From positions 1-11,568 of the forward strand of contig CAIVOW010000173.1 in assembly GCA_903907665.1 (NCBI GenBank): a stretch of 11,568 bases of DNA. The letters run 5' to 3'. This stretch comes from an uncultured Actinomycetes bacterium (GTDB lineage: Bacteria > Actinomycetota > Actinomycetes > Nanopelagicales > Nanopelagicaceae). This document shows, in pieces, positions 1 to 6,317 of this stretch (the first letter of the stretch is position 1; every line of letters begins with the position of its first letter). The notes beneath the pieces are model-generated. The model saw nothing but the letters and a program-made list of their open reading frames with translations. It was not told the DNA's origin and searched no databases. A program made the translations under genes and the position numbers.

Positions 1-248
1 AGGATGAATCTCGTAAAGTTGAGCTTGATGCGATTCTTTACAATACTGCTGAATCAATTCGCGCCTTGGCAGTATTACTCCATCCAATTATGCCGTCTAC
101 CACTCAGACGCTGTGGGACAGCATTGGAGCAAGTGGTGACATTGGGTCCCAAAAGATTGCAGATGTTGCGAACTGGGGTCAGTTGAAACCTGGCTCTGCT
201 GTTACCAAAGGTGCTGTGTTATTTCCTCGCTTAGAAGAGAAATTGTAA
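1..248 (+). CDS. metG: Methionyl-tRNA synthetase, C-terminal fragment (5' end outside window)
   Basis: Open from the left edge; the reading frame begins at base 3 and 81 codons are visible before TAA at 246-248. The protein attaches methionine to tRNA-Met in the cytoplasm. The visible part matches the end of the class I MetRS anticodon-binding helical domain: an ALAVLLHPIMPSTT segment, followed by a WGQLKPGS turn and the closing LFPRLEE motif. The protein stops immediately after LFPRLEEKL, so it lacks the extra C-terminal EMAP/Trbp-like tRNA-binding domain found in E. coli MetG; this is the short form. A metG-tatD arrangement is common in actinobacteria and firmicutes, and tatD begins only six bases after the stop, so the two are likely cotranscribed. 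The catalytic domain cannot be judged from this window. Confidence 0.9.
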   Translation, partial: DESRKVELDAILYNTAESIRALAVLLHPIMPSTTQTLWDSIGASGDIGSQKIADVANWGQLKPGSAVTKGAVLFPRLEEKL

Positions 249-254
249 GGACTA

Positions 255-1112
255 ATGTCAGATCGCTTCTCGCTGGATAAGGAACGCGAGGTTGCACCTC
301 TTCCCGAACCGCTTACATCAGTATGCATTGATAATCACGCACACCTTGAACTTATTACAGAGTCAGAACCAGATTCACCACTCATCAAGGCAATTTTAGA
401 TGAGGCGCAAAATGTAGGAATAGATCGCGTTATTCAAGTTGGATATTCAGCAACTCAATCAGCTTGGGGAGTGGCTTGCGCAGAATCTTTCCCAGGGCGC
501 GTACTTGCCGCAGTGGCACTTCATCCGAATGAAGCACCTGTTACGGCTGATCTCGAAGGTGATTTATTGAAAATATCTACACTTGCAGAGCATCCACGAG
601 TGCGCGCAATAGGTGAGACTGGATTAGATTTCTTTCGTACCGCTCCAGAAGGTAGAGAAAAGCAGCTTTATTCCTTTAAGCGCCATATCCAAATTGCCAA
701 AGATGTTAATAAGGCAGTCATGATTCATGATCGCGATGCGCACCGAGAAGTACTCGATACCCTAGAAGAAGTTGGAGCTCCTGAAAAAGTAGTCTTCCAT
801 TGCTTCTCTGGCGATGCACAGATGGCCCTTGAATGCGTAGCGAAGGGCTATTACTTATCTTTTGCTGGGACAGTTACTTTTAAGAATGCGCCACACTTGC
901 GAGAAGCTTTAGCCCTCACCCCAATGGATCAAATTTTAGTTGAGACAGATTCACCATTTTTAACGCCAATGCCTAATCGTGGATTACTTAATACCCCTGC
1001 TCAGATACCAAATACTTTACGCCAGATGGCGGATGTTAAACAGGTAGATATTGATGTTTTGTGTCAGGCAATAGTTAATAACACTATCCGCGTATATGGT
1101 GAGTTTAATTAA
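255..1112 (+). CDS. tatD: TatD family metal-dependent deoxyribonuclease
   Basis: 285 residues, slightly longer than the usual ~260 because of an N-terminal extension ending in PLPEPL, which is familiar in actinobacterial TatD proteins. The family folds as a TIM-barrel amidohydrolase; E. coli TatD is a 3'-5' exonuclease acting on damaged DNA. Expected metal ligands are all present: HxH at H28/H30 (NHAHLE), E121 in GETGLDF, H158 in MIHDRDA, H182 in HCFSG and D232 in ETDSPFLTP. The ATG at 255 has an AAGGA Shine-Dalgarno at 247-251 that overlaps the metG stop codon; spacing is short (3 nt). The stop overlaps the rsmA start by one base. In mycobacteria rpfB sits between tatD and rsmA; here it is missing. 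Cellular substrate is inferred from the family only. Confidence 0.93.
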   Translation: MSDRFSLDKEREVAPLPEPLTSVCIDNHAHLELITESEPDSPLIKAILDEAQNVGIDRVIQVGYSATQSAWGVACAESFPGRVLAAVALHPNEAPVTADLEGDLLKISTLAEHPRVRAIGETGLDFFRTAPEGREKQLYSFKRHIQIAKDVNKAVMIHDRDAHREVLDTLEEVGAPEKVVFHCFSGDAQMALECVAKGYYLSFAGTVTFKNAPHLREALALTPMDQILVETDSPFLTPMPNRGLLNTPAQIPNTLRQMADVKQVDIDVLCQAIVNNTIRVYGEFN

Positions 1113-1939
1113 TGATCTCACTTTTGGGAGCAGCTGAAATTCGCGAAATTGCAGCGCGTATTGGAATTAATCCAACAAAGAAGTTGGGACAAAATTTCGT
1201 TGTTGATCCCAATACATGTCGGAGAATCGTTAAGGCAGCCGATGTAGGTGCCAGTGATATTGCTTTGGAAATTGGACCCGGTCTAGGTTCCCTTACCTTA
1301 GCCATACTAGAATCAGCATCCCGCGTAATAGTGATCGAAATTGATAGTCGCTTAGCAGCCGAGCTTCCTTCTACGGTTGAGCGTCACGGATGTGATTCTA
1401 AAAAATTAGAAGTTATGAACTTTGATGCCATGCAGTTAGAAACCCTGAGCCCAGCGCCAACAGTGCTTGTTGCTAATCTGCCTTACAACATCTCAGTTCC
1501 AGTACTCCTGCGCGCTTTTGAAAAGCTACCTTCATTGCGAACCGCTGTCGTGATGGTTCAAAGTGAAGTCGCAGATCGGTTAGTTGCAAAACCTGGATCA
1601 AAGAGTTACGGATCGCCATCTGTGAAGGCCACTTGGTGGGGAACCCTTACGCCAGCCGGAAACGTTGGCCGCAGCATATTTTGGCCAGTTCCGAATGTTG
1701 ATTCATCTTTAGTCCGTTTTGATCGACATGAAGTACCCGGGGATGAGGCGCTGCGCCTGAAAACTTTTACTCTCATTGATGGGGCTTTCGCACAAAGGCG
1801 CAAAATGTTGAGAAGCGCACTTTCTTCAGTGCTTGGCCAAGATGCAAGTTCCATCATTGAAGCAGCTGGCGTAGATCCAACAATCCGAGGAGAAGCCCTC
1901 GTCTTAGCTGACTACATCAGAATCGCACAGGCGCAGTAA
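1112..1939 (+). CDS. rsmA: 16S rRNA (adenine1518-N6/adenine1519-N6)-dimethyltransferase RsmA (KsgA)
   Basis: 275 residues, normal for the family. The enzyme uses S-adenosylmethionine to dimethylate two adjacent adenines in the 3' terminal hairpin of 16S rRNA during late small-subunit assembly. Visible motifs: KKLGQNF (23-29), the SAM-binding loop EIGPGLGS (53-60), the acidic residue E76 in VIEID that should contact the SAM ribose, D105 in NFDAM, the catalytic NLPY tetrad (122-125) and the C-terminal FAQRRKML signature starting at residue 226. The ATG shares one base with the tatD stop (TAATG), and a GGTGAG at 1098-1103 inside tatD can serve as ribosome binding site, so translation is probably coupled. 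ispE follows after about 20 bases. The gene order tatD-rsmA-ispE is the standard actinobacterial one minus rpfB. Confidence 0.96.
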   Translation: MISLLGAAEIREIAARIGINPTKKLGQNFVVDPNTCRRIVKAADVGASDIALEIGPGLGSLTLAILESASRVIVIEIDSRLAAELPSTVERHGCDSKKLEVMNFDAMQLETLSPAPTVLVANLPYNISVPVLLRAFEKLPSLRTAVVMVQSEVADRLVAKPGSKSYGSPSVKATWWGTLTPAGNVGRSIFWPVPNVDSSLVRFDRHEVPGDEALRLKTFTLIDGAFAQRRKMLRSALSSVLGQDASSIIEAAGVDPTIRGEALVLADYIRIAQAQ

Positions 1940-1957
1940 AAGCAATACGCTAGCGAT

Positions 1958-2887
1958 GTGATGATTAGAGGCGTAGTTGTACGAGTTCCCGCAAAGGTGA
2001 ACCTGCAACTTTCAGTTGGACCCCTTGGCGCCGATGGCTTTCATGAAGTTGTAAGCGTTTTTCAAGCGATTTCGATATTTGATGATGTTTCAGTGAGGTA
2101 TGTAGAAAAGGGTAATGAAGGCAGAGGAATCACCCTCACAGTTTCAGGTGCCACATCTCATGGCGTACCACTAGATTCTTCGAACCTGGCCTATAAGGCT
2201 GCGCAATTGATGGTTGAAAGATACCGAGCTACTCCTGATCTTGATATTCACATAAAGAAAGAGATTCCAGTTGCTGGCGGAATGGCAGGTGGCAGCGCCG
2301 ATGCAGCAGGAGTAATTGTTGCGATCGATGCGCTCTGTGAATTGAACTTATCGCGCGATGAAATGGAAAAAATAGCTGCGCAGTTAGGAAGTGATGTGCC
2401 ATTTTCGATTGCAGGAGGAATTGCAATTGGCCGAGGCAGAGGAGACCAATTAACTCCAGCACTAGCCCGAGGCACCTATCACTGGGTAGTTGCAATGTCT
2501 GGAACCGGTCTTTCTACTCCGTCGGTTTACAAAGAATGTGATCGACTTCGAGATGGATTAGATATTTCTCGTCCCCAAGCGAGTGATCTACTTTTACAAG
2601 CTCTTAGGGCTGCCGATGCAATTTCGGTGGGAGATGCAATGAGTAATGATCTTCAACCTGCCGCATGTTCCCTGCGCCCCGCGCTTCGTTTAGTTCTTGA
2701 TGTCGGTGAGGAATATGGTGCTTTGGGTGGAATAGTTTCTGGCTCTGGACCGACCGTAGTGTTCTTGGTAGCCGATGAAGAACGCGCACTTGATTTGACA
2801 GTAGCGCTTAGTGCAAGCGGGGTTGTCTCCAACGTGATGAGGGCTTATGGACCAGTTCACGGTGCCAGAGTCATAGAAACCCTTTAG
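1958..2887 (+). CDS. ispE: 4-diphosphocytidyl-2-C-methyl-D-erythritol kinase
   Basis: About 309 residues. A GHMP-superfamily kinase that phosphorylates CDP-methylerythritol with ATP in the MEP pathway to isopentenyl diphosphate, so this organism should make isoprenoids (quinones, carotenoids, undecaprenyl carriers) by the non-mevalonate route. Motifs: VPAKVNLQL near the N-terminus with the conserved Lys (K13), the glycine-rich ATP loop PVAGGMAGGSADAAG (104-118), the catalytic Asp in LGSDVPF (D146) and the C-terminal GSGPT motif (262-266). Two adjacent starts are possible, GTG at 1958 and ATG at 1961; I favour ATG 1961. Neither has a recognisable Shine-Dalgarno, so expression probably depends on readthrough from rsmA 18-21 bases upstream. 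There is no clear U-tract terminator after the stop. Confidence 0.95.
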   Translation: MMIRGVVVRVPAKVNLQLSVGPLGADGFHEVVSVFQAISIFDDVSVRYVEKGNEGRGITLTVSGATSHGVPLDSSNLAYKAAQLMVERYRATPDLDIHIKKEIPVAGGMAGGSADAAGVIVAIDALCELNLSRDEMEKIAAQLGSDVPFSIAGGIAIGRGRGDQLTPALARGTYHWVVAMSGTGLSTPSVYKECDRLRDGLDISRPQASDLLLQALRAADAISVGDAMSNDLQPAACSLRPALRLVLDVGEEYGALGGIVSGSGPTVVFLVADEERALDLTVALSASGVVSNVMRAYGPVHGARVIETL

Positions 2888-2945
2888 TTTTCTACTTTTC
2901 CCACCTGCTTTTGCAGGAACCGCCTCAATAAGGGAGAATTCAGGT

Positions 2946-3020
2946 TCCGCCATTGTGTAGTGGCTAGCACATGGGCCTTTGAAGCCCAGGGTCCAGGATC
3001 GATACCTGGTGGCGGAGCCA
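2946..3020 (+). tRNA. tRNA-Gln (anticodon UUG)
   Basis: A full cloverleaf can be drawn by eye. Acceptor stem 2946-2952 pairs with 3010-3016 (7 of 7). D stem GTGT/GCAC is at 2955-2958 and 2967-2970. Anticodon stem TGGGC/GCCCA (2972-2976, 2984-2988) encloses loop CTTTGAA with anticodon TTG at 2979-2981. The T stem is CCAGG/CCTGG (2993-2997, 3005-3009). G73 at 3017 is the usual tRNA-Gln discriminator, and CCA is encoded at 3018-3020, immediately followed by a second CCA (3021-3023). The T loop reads ATCGATA, so the almost universal T54 is A; T55, C56 and A58 are kept. A tRNA-Gln beside glmU is also what I recall in mycobacteria. No convincing -35/-10 pair was found in the 58 bases upstream. Confidence 0.95.
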
Positions 3021-3079
3021 CCATTAGACTTAAATAGCTCGACTCCAGTAAGTAGCTTGCGTAACGCTAGTAGACAGTT

Positions 3080-3085
3080 GGGAGG
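3080..3085 (+). promoter_or_regulatory. Ribosome binding site fixing the TTG start of glmU
   Basis: GGGAGG lies five bases before the TTG at 3091. It is one of the strongest Shine-Dalgarno sequences in the window and supports the rare TTG as initiator; no ATG or GTG is better placed at the N-terminus of glmU. Confidence 0.75.
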
Positions 3086-3090
3086 CACTT

Positions 3091-4548
3091 TTGGCTAGTT
3101 CCAATAATTCCAATGTTTCAATCGAACTTGCGATAGTGCTAGCGGCTGGTGAAGGCACTCGAATGAAATCTACTCGCGCCAAAGTTCTCCACCCGATTGC
3201 AGGGAAAAGCATTATTGCTCATGTCATTGACGCTGTGAAGCCAGTGGCACAAAATCTTTCGGTTGTTGTCGGTGCTCATCGCCAAGAAGTTGAAGCACAT
3301 TTATCCGAGATTGCACCGAGTGCCAAGCAAACTTTTCAAGCAGAACGCAACGGTACGGGCCACGCAGTTCAACTTGCGCTCGCTGACACAAATACCGAAG
3401 GCAGCGTTTTAATTGTTGCTGGGGATACCCCACTTCTTCGTACATCAACGTTAAATGATTTTATCCAAGCACATTTTGAACTTGAAAGCGTAGCTTCCGT
3501 TCTCACCGCAGTCCTTCCCGACCCAACTGGATACGGCCGCATTGTTCGCGATGACATCGGAGCAATTTTGGCGATTGTTGAAGATCGAGACGCTGATGAG
3601 GATCAGCAACAAATTGATGAAATTAATACAGGTGTCTATATCTTTAATATCTCGGCGCTCCGCGAAGCTTCGAAAAAATTAACCACGAATAATTCACAGA
3701 GCGAGCTGTATCTCACCGATGTCATCTCATTAATCAAATCTTCCGGAAGTGTTTGTGTTGCCATCCAATCAAATGATTACACAGAGACCCTAGGAATCAA
3801 CGACCGATCACAGCTAGCGCAGTGCGCAGCAATCATGCGAGATCGTCTGAACGATGAATATATGCAAAATGGGGTCTCAATCATTGATCCACTCACTACA
3901 TGGATTGATGCGACGGTAGAGATAGCTAATGATGTGACTATTTTCCCGAGCACCGAACTTTATGGAAATACTAAAATCGAGGCCGGGGCCATCCTGGGGC
4001 CTCGCACAACCCTCACCAATGTTCACGTCTCCCAGGGGGCATCCGTAATTGAATCTCGCGCTAGCGATGCATCGATAGGCGCAGAAGCAACGGTCGGACC
4101 ATTTTCATTTATACGTCCAGGCACCAAGCTAGCGGCACATTCCAAGGTAGGCGCATTTGTGGAAATGAAGAATGTCTCCTTAGGTGAAGGCTCCAAAGTG
4201 CCACATCTGTCCTATGTTGGAGATGCCACGATTGGAATAGGCACCAATATCGGGGCTGCCACTATTTTTGTTAACTATGACGGAGTAGAGAAACACCAAA
4301 CAGTGGTCGGAGACCACGTTCGGGTGGGCAGTGACACTATGCTCGTCGCACCAGTAAAAATCGGAGATGGTGCCTATACGGCAGCGGGTTCGGTAATTAC
4401 GGAAGATGTGCCGGCTGGAGCAATTGGCGTCGCTCGTGAAAAACAGCGAAATGTTTTAGGGTGGGTGCTTCGTCGGAGGTCGGGAACGAAATCTGCGGAA
4501 GCTGCTAGAGAAGCAGGAGCTACAGAGCCATCAACAGGCCAGCAATAG
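3091..4548 (+). CDS. glmU: Bifunctional GlmU: glucosamine-1-P acetyltransferase / GlcNAc-1-P uridylyltransferase
   Basis: 485 residues, between E. coli (456) and M. tuberculosis (about 495). It catalyses the last two cytoplasmic steps to UDP-N-acetylglucosamine for peptidoglycan. N-terminal Rossmann-like uridylyltransferase: LAAGEGTRM (18-25) with K31 in the signature, QAERNGTGHA (83-92), D112 in VAGDTPLL, GYGRIV, EINTGVYIF and SQSELYLTD. C-terminal left-handed beta-helix acetyltransferase: hexapeptide-type repeats from about residue 270, catalytic His H372 in HLSYVGD, the FVNYDG variant typical of actinobacteria, and GSDTMLVAPV. A low-complexity, Ala/Glu-rich tail follows residue 460. Start is TTG with GGGAGG upstream. 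prs starts 17 bases after the stop, so the two genes, which supply UDP-GlcNAc and PRPP, are probably cotranscribed. Confidence 0.96.
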   Translation: MASSNNSNVSIELAIVLAAGEGTRMKSTRAKVLHPIAGKSIIAHVIDAVKPVAQNLSVVVGAHRQEVEAHLSEIAPSAKQTFQAERNGTGHAVQLALADTNTEGSVLIVAGDTPLLRTSTLNDFIQAHFELESVASVLTAVLPDPTGYGRIVRDDIGAILAIVEDRDADEDQQQIDEINTGVYIFNISALREASKKLTTNNSQSELYLTDVISLIKSSGSVCVAIQSNDYTETLGINDRSQLAQCAAIMRDRLNDEYMQNGVSIIDPLTTWIDATVEIANDVTIFPSTELYGNTKIEAGAILGPRTTLTNVHVSQGASVIESRASDASIGAEATVGPFSFIRPGTKLAAHSKVGAFVEMKNVSLGEGSKVPHLSYVGDATIGIGTNIGAATIFVNYDGVEKHQTVVGDHVRVGSDTMLVAPVKIGDGAYTAAGSVITEDVPAGAIGVAREKQRNVLGWVLRRRSGTKSAEAAREAGATEPSTGQQ

Positions 4549-4565
4549 GGGTAAGGGGATCATCT

Positions 4566-5546
4566 ATGAGCGAACTTCGTCTCTCATCTGAAAAGCGCTT
4601 GCGCGTCTTTTCTGGAAGAGGTTATCCAGAACTTGCCGAAGAAGTTGCCTCCGATTTAGGTATCGCAGTGACACCCACGTCTGCTTACGATTTTGCCAAC
4701 GGAGAAATTTTCGTACGTTTCGAAGAGAGCGTTCGCGGAAGCGATGCATTTGTTATTCAGAGCCATGCAGCTCCGGTGAACAAACAAATTATGGAGCAGT
4801 TAATCATGGTGGATGCACTCAAGCGTGCTTCTGCAAAGCGCATCACCGTCGTTGCTCCTTTTTATGGGTATGCCCGTCAAGATAAAAAACATCGCGGACG
4901 CGAGCCAATTTCAGCACGATTGATGGCTGATCTTTTTAAAGCCGCTGGCGCTGATCGCTTGATGGTTGTTGATCTTCACACCTCTCAAATTCAAGGTTTT
5001 TTTGACGGTCCAGTTGATCACCTTTTCGCTCTTCCACTTCTAACAAATTATGTTGGAAGCAAAGTTGATCGAAATAACTTGACGATTGTTTCGCCAGACT
5101 CTGGAAGAGTTCGAGTTGCTGAACGTTGGTCAGATTTGATGGGTGGATGCCCAATCGCCTTCATCCATAAGACTCGCGATCCTCGCGTTCCAAATGAAGC
5201 CACAATTGGTCGCATCGTTGGTGATGTAAAGGGAAGAACAGCCGTTGTCATTGATGACATGATTGATACAGCAGGAACAATTGTTAAGGCGGTTGATGCC
5301 TGTCTTGATGCTGGAGCATCCGAAGTGATTGTTGCTGCAACACATGGGGTTCTCTCAGGCCCAGCATCTGAGCGACTAAAAAATAGTGGCGCAACAGAAG
5401 TGGTAATGACTAATACCTTACCAATTCCAGATGATCGTCGCTTCGACAAACTTACGATTCTTTCAATTGCCCCATTACTTGCGCGAGCAATTCGCGAGGT
5501 ATTCGAAGATGGTTCTGTTACCAGCCTCTTCGATGGGCTCAGTTAA
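4566..5546 (+). CDS. prs: Ribose-phosphate pyrophosphokinase (PRPP synthetase)
   Basis: 326 residues, normal for class I. Transfers pyrophosphate from ATP to ribose 5-phosphate, giving PRPP for purine, pyrimidine, His, Trp and NAD synthesis. Motifs: FSGRGYPELAEEVA near the N-terminus, the flexible-loop region PFYGYARQDKKHRGREPIS (98-116), catalytic-loop His H138 in VVDLHTSQIQGFF, the SPDSGRVRVAE segment (176-186) and HKTRDPR (201-207), which mark the actinobacterial version, and the PRPP-binding loop VVIDDMIDTAGT (227-238). The C-terminus VFEDGSVTSLFDGL matches the family. AAGGGG at 4553-4558 lies seven bases before the ATG. The TAA stop shares its last A with the ATG of the TetR-type gene. 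Confidence 0.97.
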   Translation: MSELRLSSEKRLRVFSGRGYPELAEEVASDLGIAVTPTSAYDFANGEIFVRFEESVRGSDAFVIQSHAAPVNKQIMEQLIMVDALKRASAKRITVVAPFYGYARQDKKHRGREPISARLMADLFKAAGADRLMVVDLHTSQIQGFFDGPVDHLFALPLLTNYVGSKVDRNNLTIVSPDSGRVRVAERWSDLMGGCPIAFIHKTRDPRVPNEATIGRIVGDVKGRTAVVIDDMIDTAGTIVKAVDACLDAGASEVIVAATHGVLSGPASERLKNSGATEVVMTNTLPIPDDRRFDKLTILSIAPLLARAIREVFEDGSVTSLFDGLS

Positions 5547-6148
5547 TGGTATTAATCCATCCAACTAAAGAAGCCTTAATAAATATTGTTTTAGAATTAC
5601 TTAAAACCGAAAGTTTGAATGAAATAAATAGTGATGAAGTTTTACATAAGTCGGGTATTTCTAAAGGTTCGATGTATCACCATTTCGAAGATTTTGCAGA
5701 TTTACTAGAACAAGCACAAGTTCGCCGATATGGTGCCTTTGTAGATCAATCAATTATCGCAATCGCCCAACTTTTAGTCATAAAAGATTTTGATGCTTTT
5801 AAGATTGGATTGAGAGGCGTCACGCAAATCAACCAATCACCAGATTTAAAGCAACAACGACTACAGCGAGTTAAGGCAATTGCTGAGGCAGAGATGTCCC
5901 CAAGAATGCAAAAATATATGGCGGTTGAACAAGAGAGATTGAACCTTGCACTAACAGACTTATTTCGCGAAATAGGACACAGGGGATGGGCCAATCCAAA
6001 GCTGCAACCTCAGACTTTGTCAGTTTTCCTTCAGGCTTACACTATGGGCCAAATCGTGAATGATTACGCCGATACCAAAATGGAGATTGAAAATTGGTGT
6101 TTGCTTCTAGATACCATCATGGAAGAGATCATCCTCAAGGCTGATTAG
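5546..6148 (+). CDS. TetR/AcrR-type transcriptional regulator, ligand and targets unknown
   Basis: 200 residues, a normal TetR-family length. The N-terminal 60 residues fit a TetR DNA-binding domain: a first helix around 7-20, then a helix-turn-helix at about 27-50 with the hallmark SGISKGSMYHHFEDFADLL. The C-terminal helical half, which in this family binds ligand and dimerises, resembles nothing I can name. The ATG overlaps the prs stop by one base (TAATG) with no separate ribosome site, so it should be translated by coupling to prs. Its first 120 bases are about 26% G+C by hand count against 50% for the first 120 bases of prs, so base usage differs sharply from its neighbour. In M. tuberculosis a TetR gene (Rv1019) lies in the equivalent neighbourhood next to mfd; whether it is an orthologue is unknown. 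Absence of a divergent partner means the targets cannot be guessed from position. Confidence 0.85.
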   Translation: MVLIHPTKEALINIVLELLKTESLNEINSDEVLHKSGISKGSMYHHFEDFADLLEQAQVRRYGAFVDQSIIAIAQLLVIKDFDAFKIGLRGVTQINQSPDLKQQRLQRVKAIAEAEMSPRMQKYMAVEQERLNLALTDLFREIGHRGWANPKLQPQTLSVFLQAYTMGQIVNDYADTKMEIENWCLLLDTIMEEIILKAD

Positions 6149-6149
6149 A

Positions 6150-6170
6150 GGCAAATCTAGAGAATTTGCC
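6150..6170 (+). terminator. Possible terminator/hairpin after the TetR-type gene
   Basis: GGCAAAT (6150-6156) and ATTTGCC (6164-6170) form a perfect 7-bp stem with a 7-base loop, starting one base after the TetR stop codon. It is followed by CTTCCTCC rather than a run of T, so intrinsic termination would be weak. It could equally be a 3'-end stabiliser or partial terminator between the glmU-prs-tetR and rplY-pth units. Confidence 0.4.
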
Positions 6171-6191
6171 CTTCCTCCAGCCCTCAAGATA

Positions 6192-6280
6192 CCCTTGCGC
6201 CACGTCACGGCGAGGGATAGCAATTATCCGTAATCGACGGGTTGCTCTCTAACCGTGCTGTAGTAATCACTCCGAGCACG
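6192..6280 (+). other. Spacer with several inverted repeats, probable rplY promoter/leader
   Basis: This part of the 169-base gap before rplY holds three potential stems. CCCT-TG-CGCC (6192-6201) pairs with GGCGAGGG (6209-6216) with a 2-base bulge. GGATA (6215-6219) pairs with TATCC around a 5-base loop and competes for two of the same bases. CGTGCT (6254-6259) pairs with AGCACG (6275-6280) across a 15-base loop. The first two cannot fully coexist, which is compatible with alternative folds but does not prove regulation. No small ORF or known riboswitch class was recognised and no good -35/-10 pair stands out, although an AT-rich TTTGATATTT at 6291-6300 could be a -10 region. The inference is that rplY-pth has its own promoter here. 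Confidence 0.35.
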
Positions 6281-6317
6281 TACATATCACTTTGATATTT
6301 AGAGAAAGCAGCAACTC

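Noticed and set aside
2904..2917. CCTGC-TTTT-GCAGG hairpin after ispE
   Set aside because: Only 5 bp and no T run on either strand, so not supportable as a terminator.
2911..2939. TTGCAG / GAGAAT as a promoter for tRNA-Gln
   Set aside because: Matches only 3 of 6 and 4 of 6 to consensus, and the implied start would fall at or inside the mature tRNA 5' end.
3051..3070. TAGC...GCTA inverted repeat upstream of glmU
   Set aside because: Four-base arms around nine bases are too weak to distinguish from chance.
2690..3088. 132-residue - strand ORF across the ispE end and tRNA-Gln
   Set aside because: Overlaps a convincing tRNA and the conserved ispE C-terminus; no family resemblance.
5048..5449. 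133-residue - strand ORF inside prs
   Set aside because: Fully antisense to conserved prs codons and has no recognisable domain.
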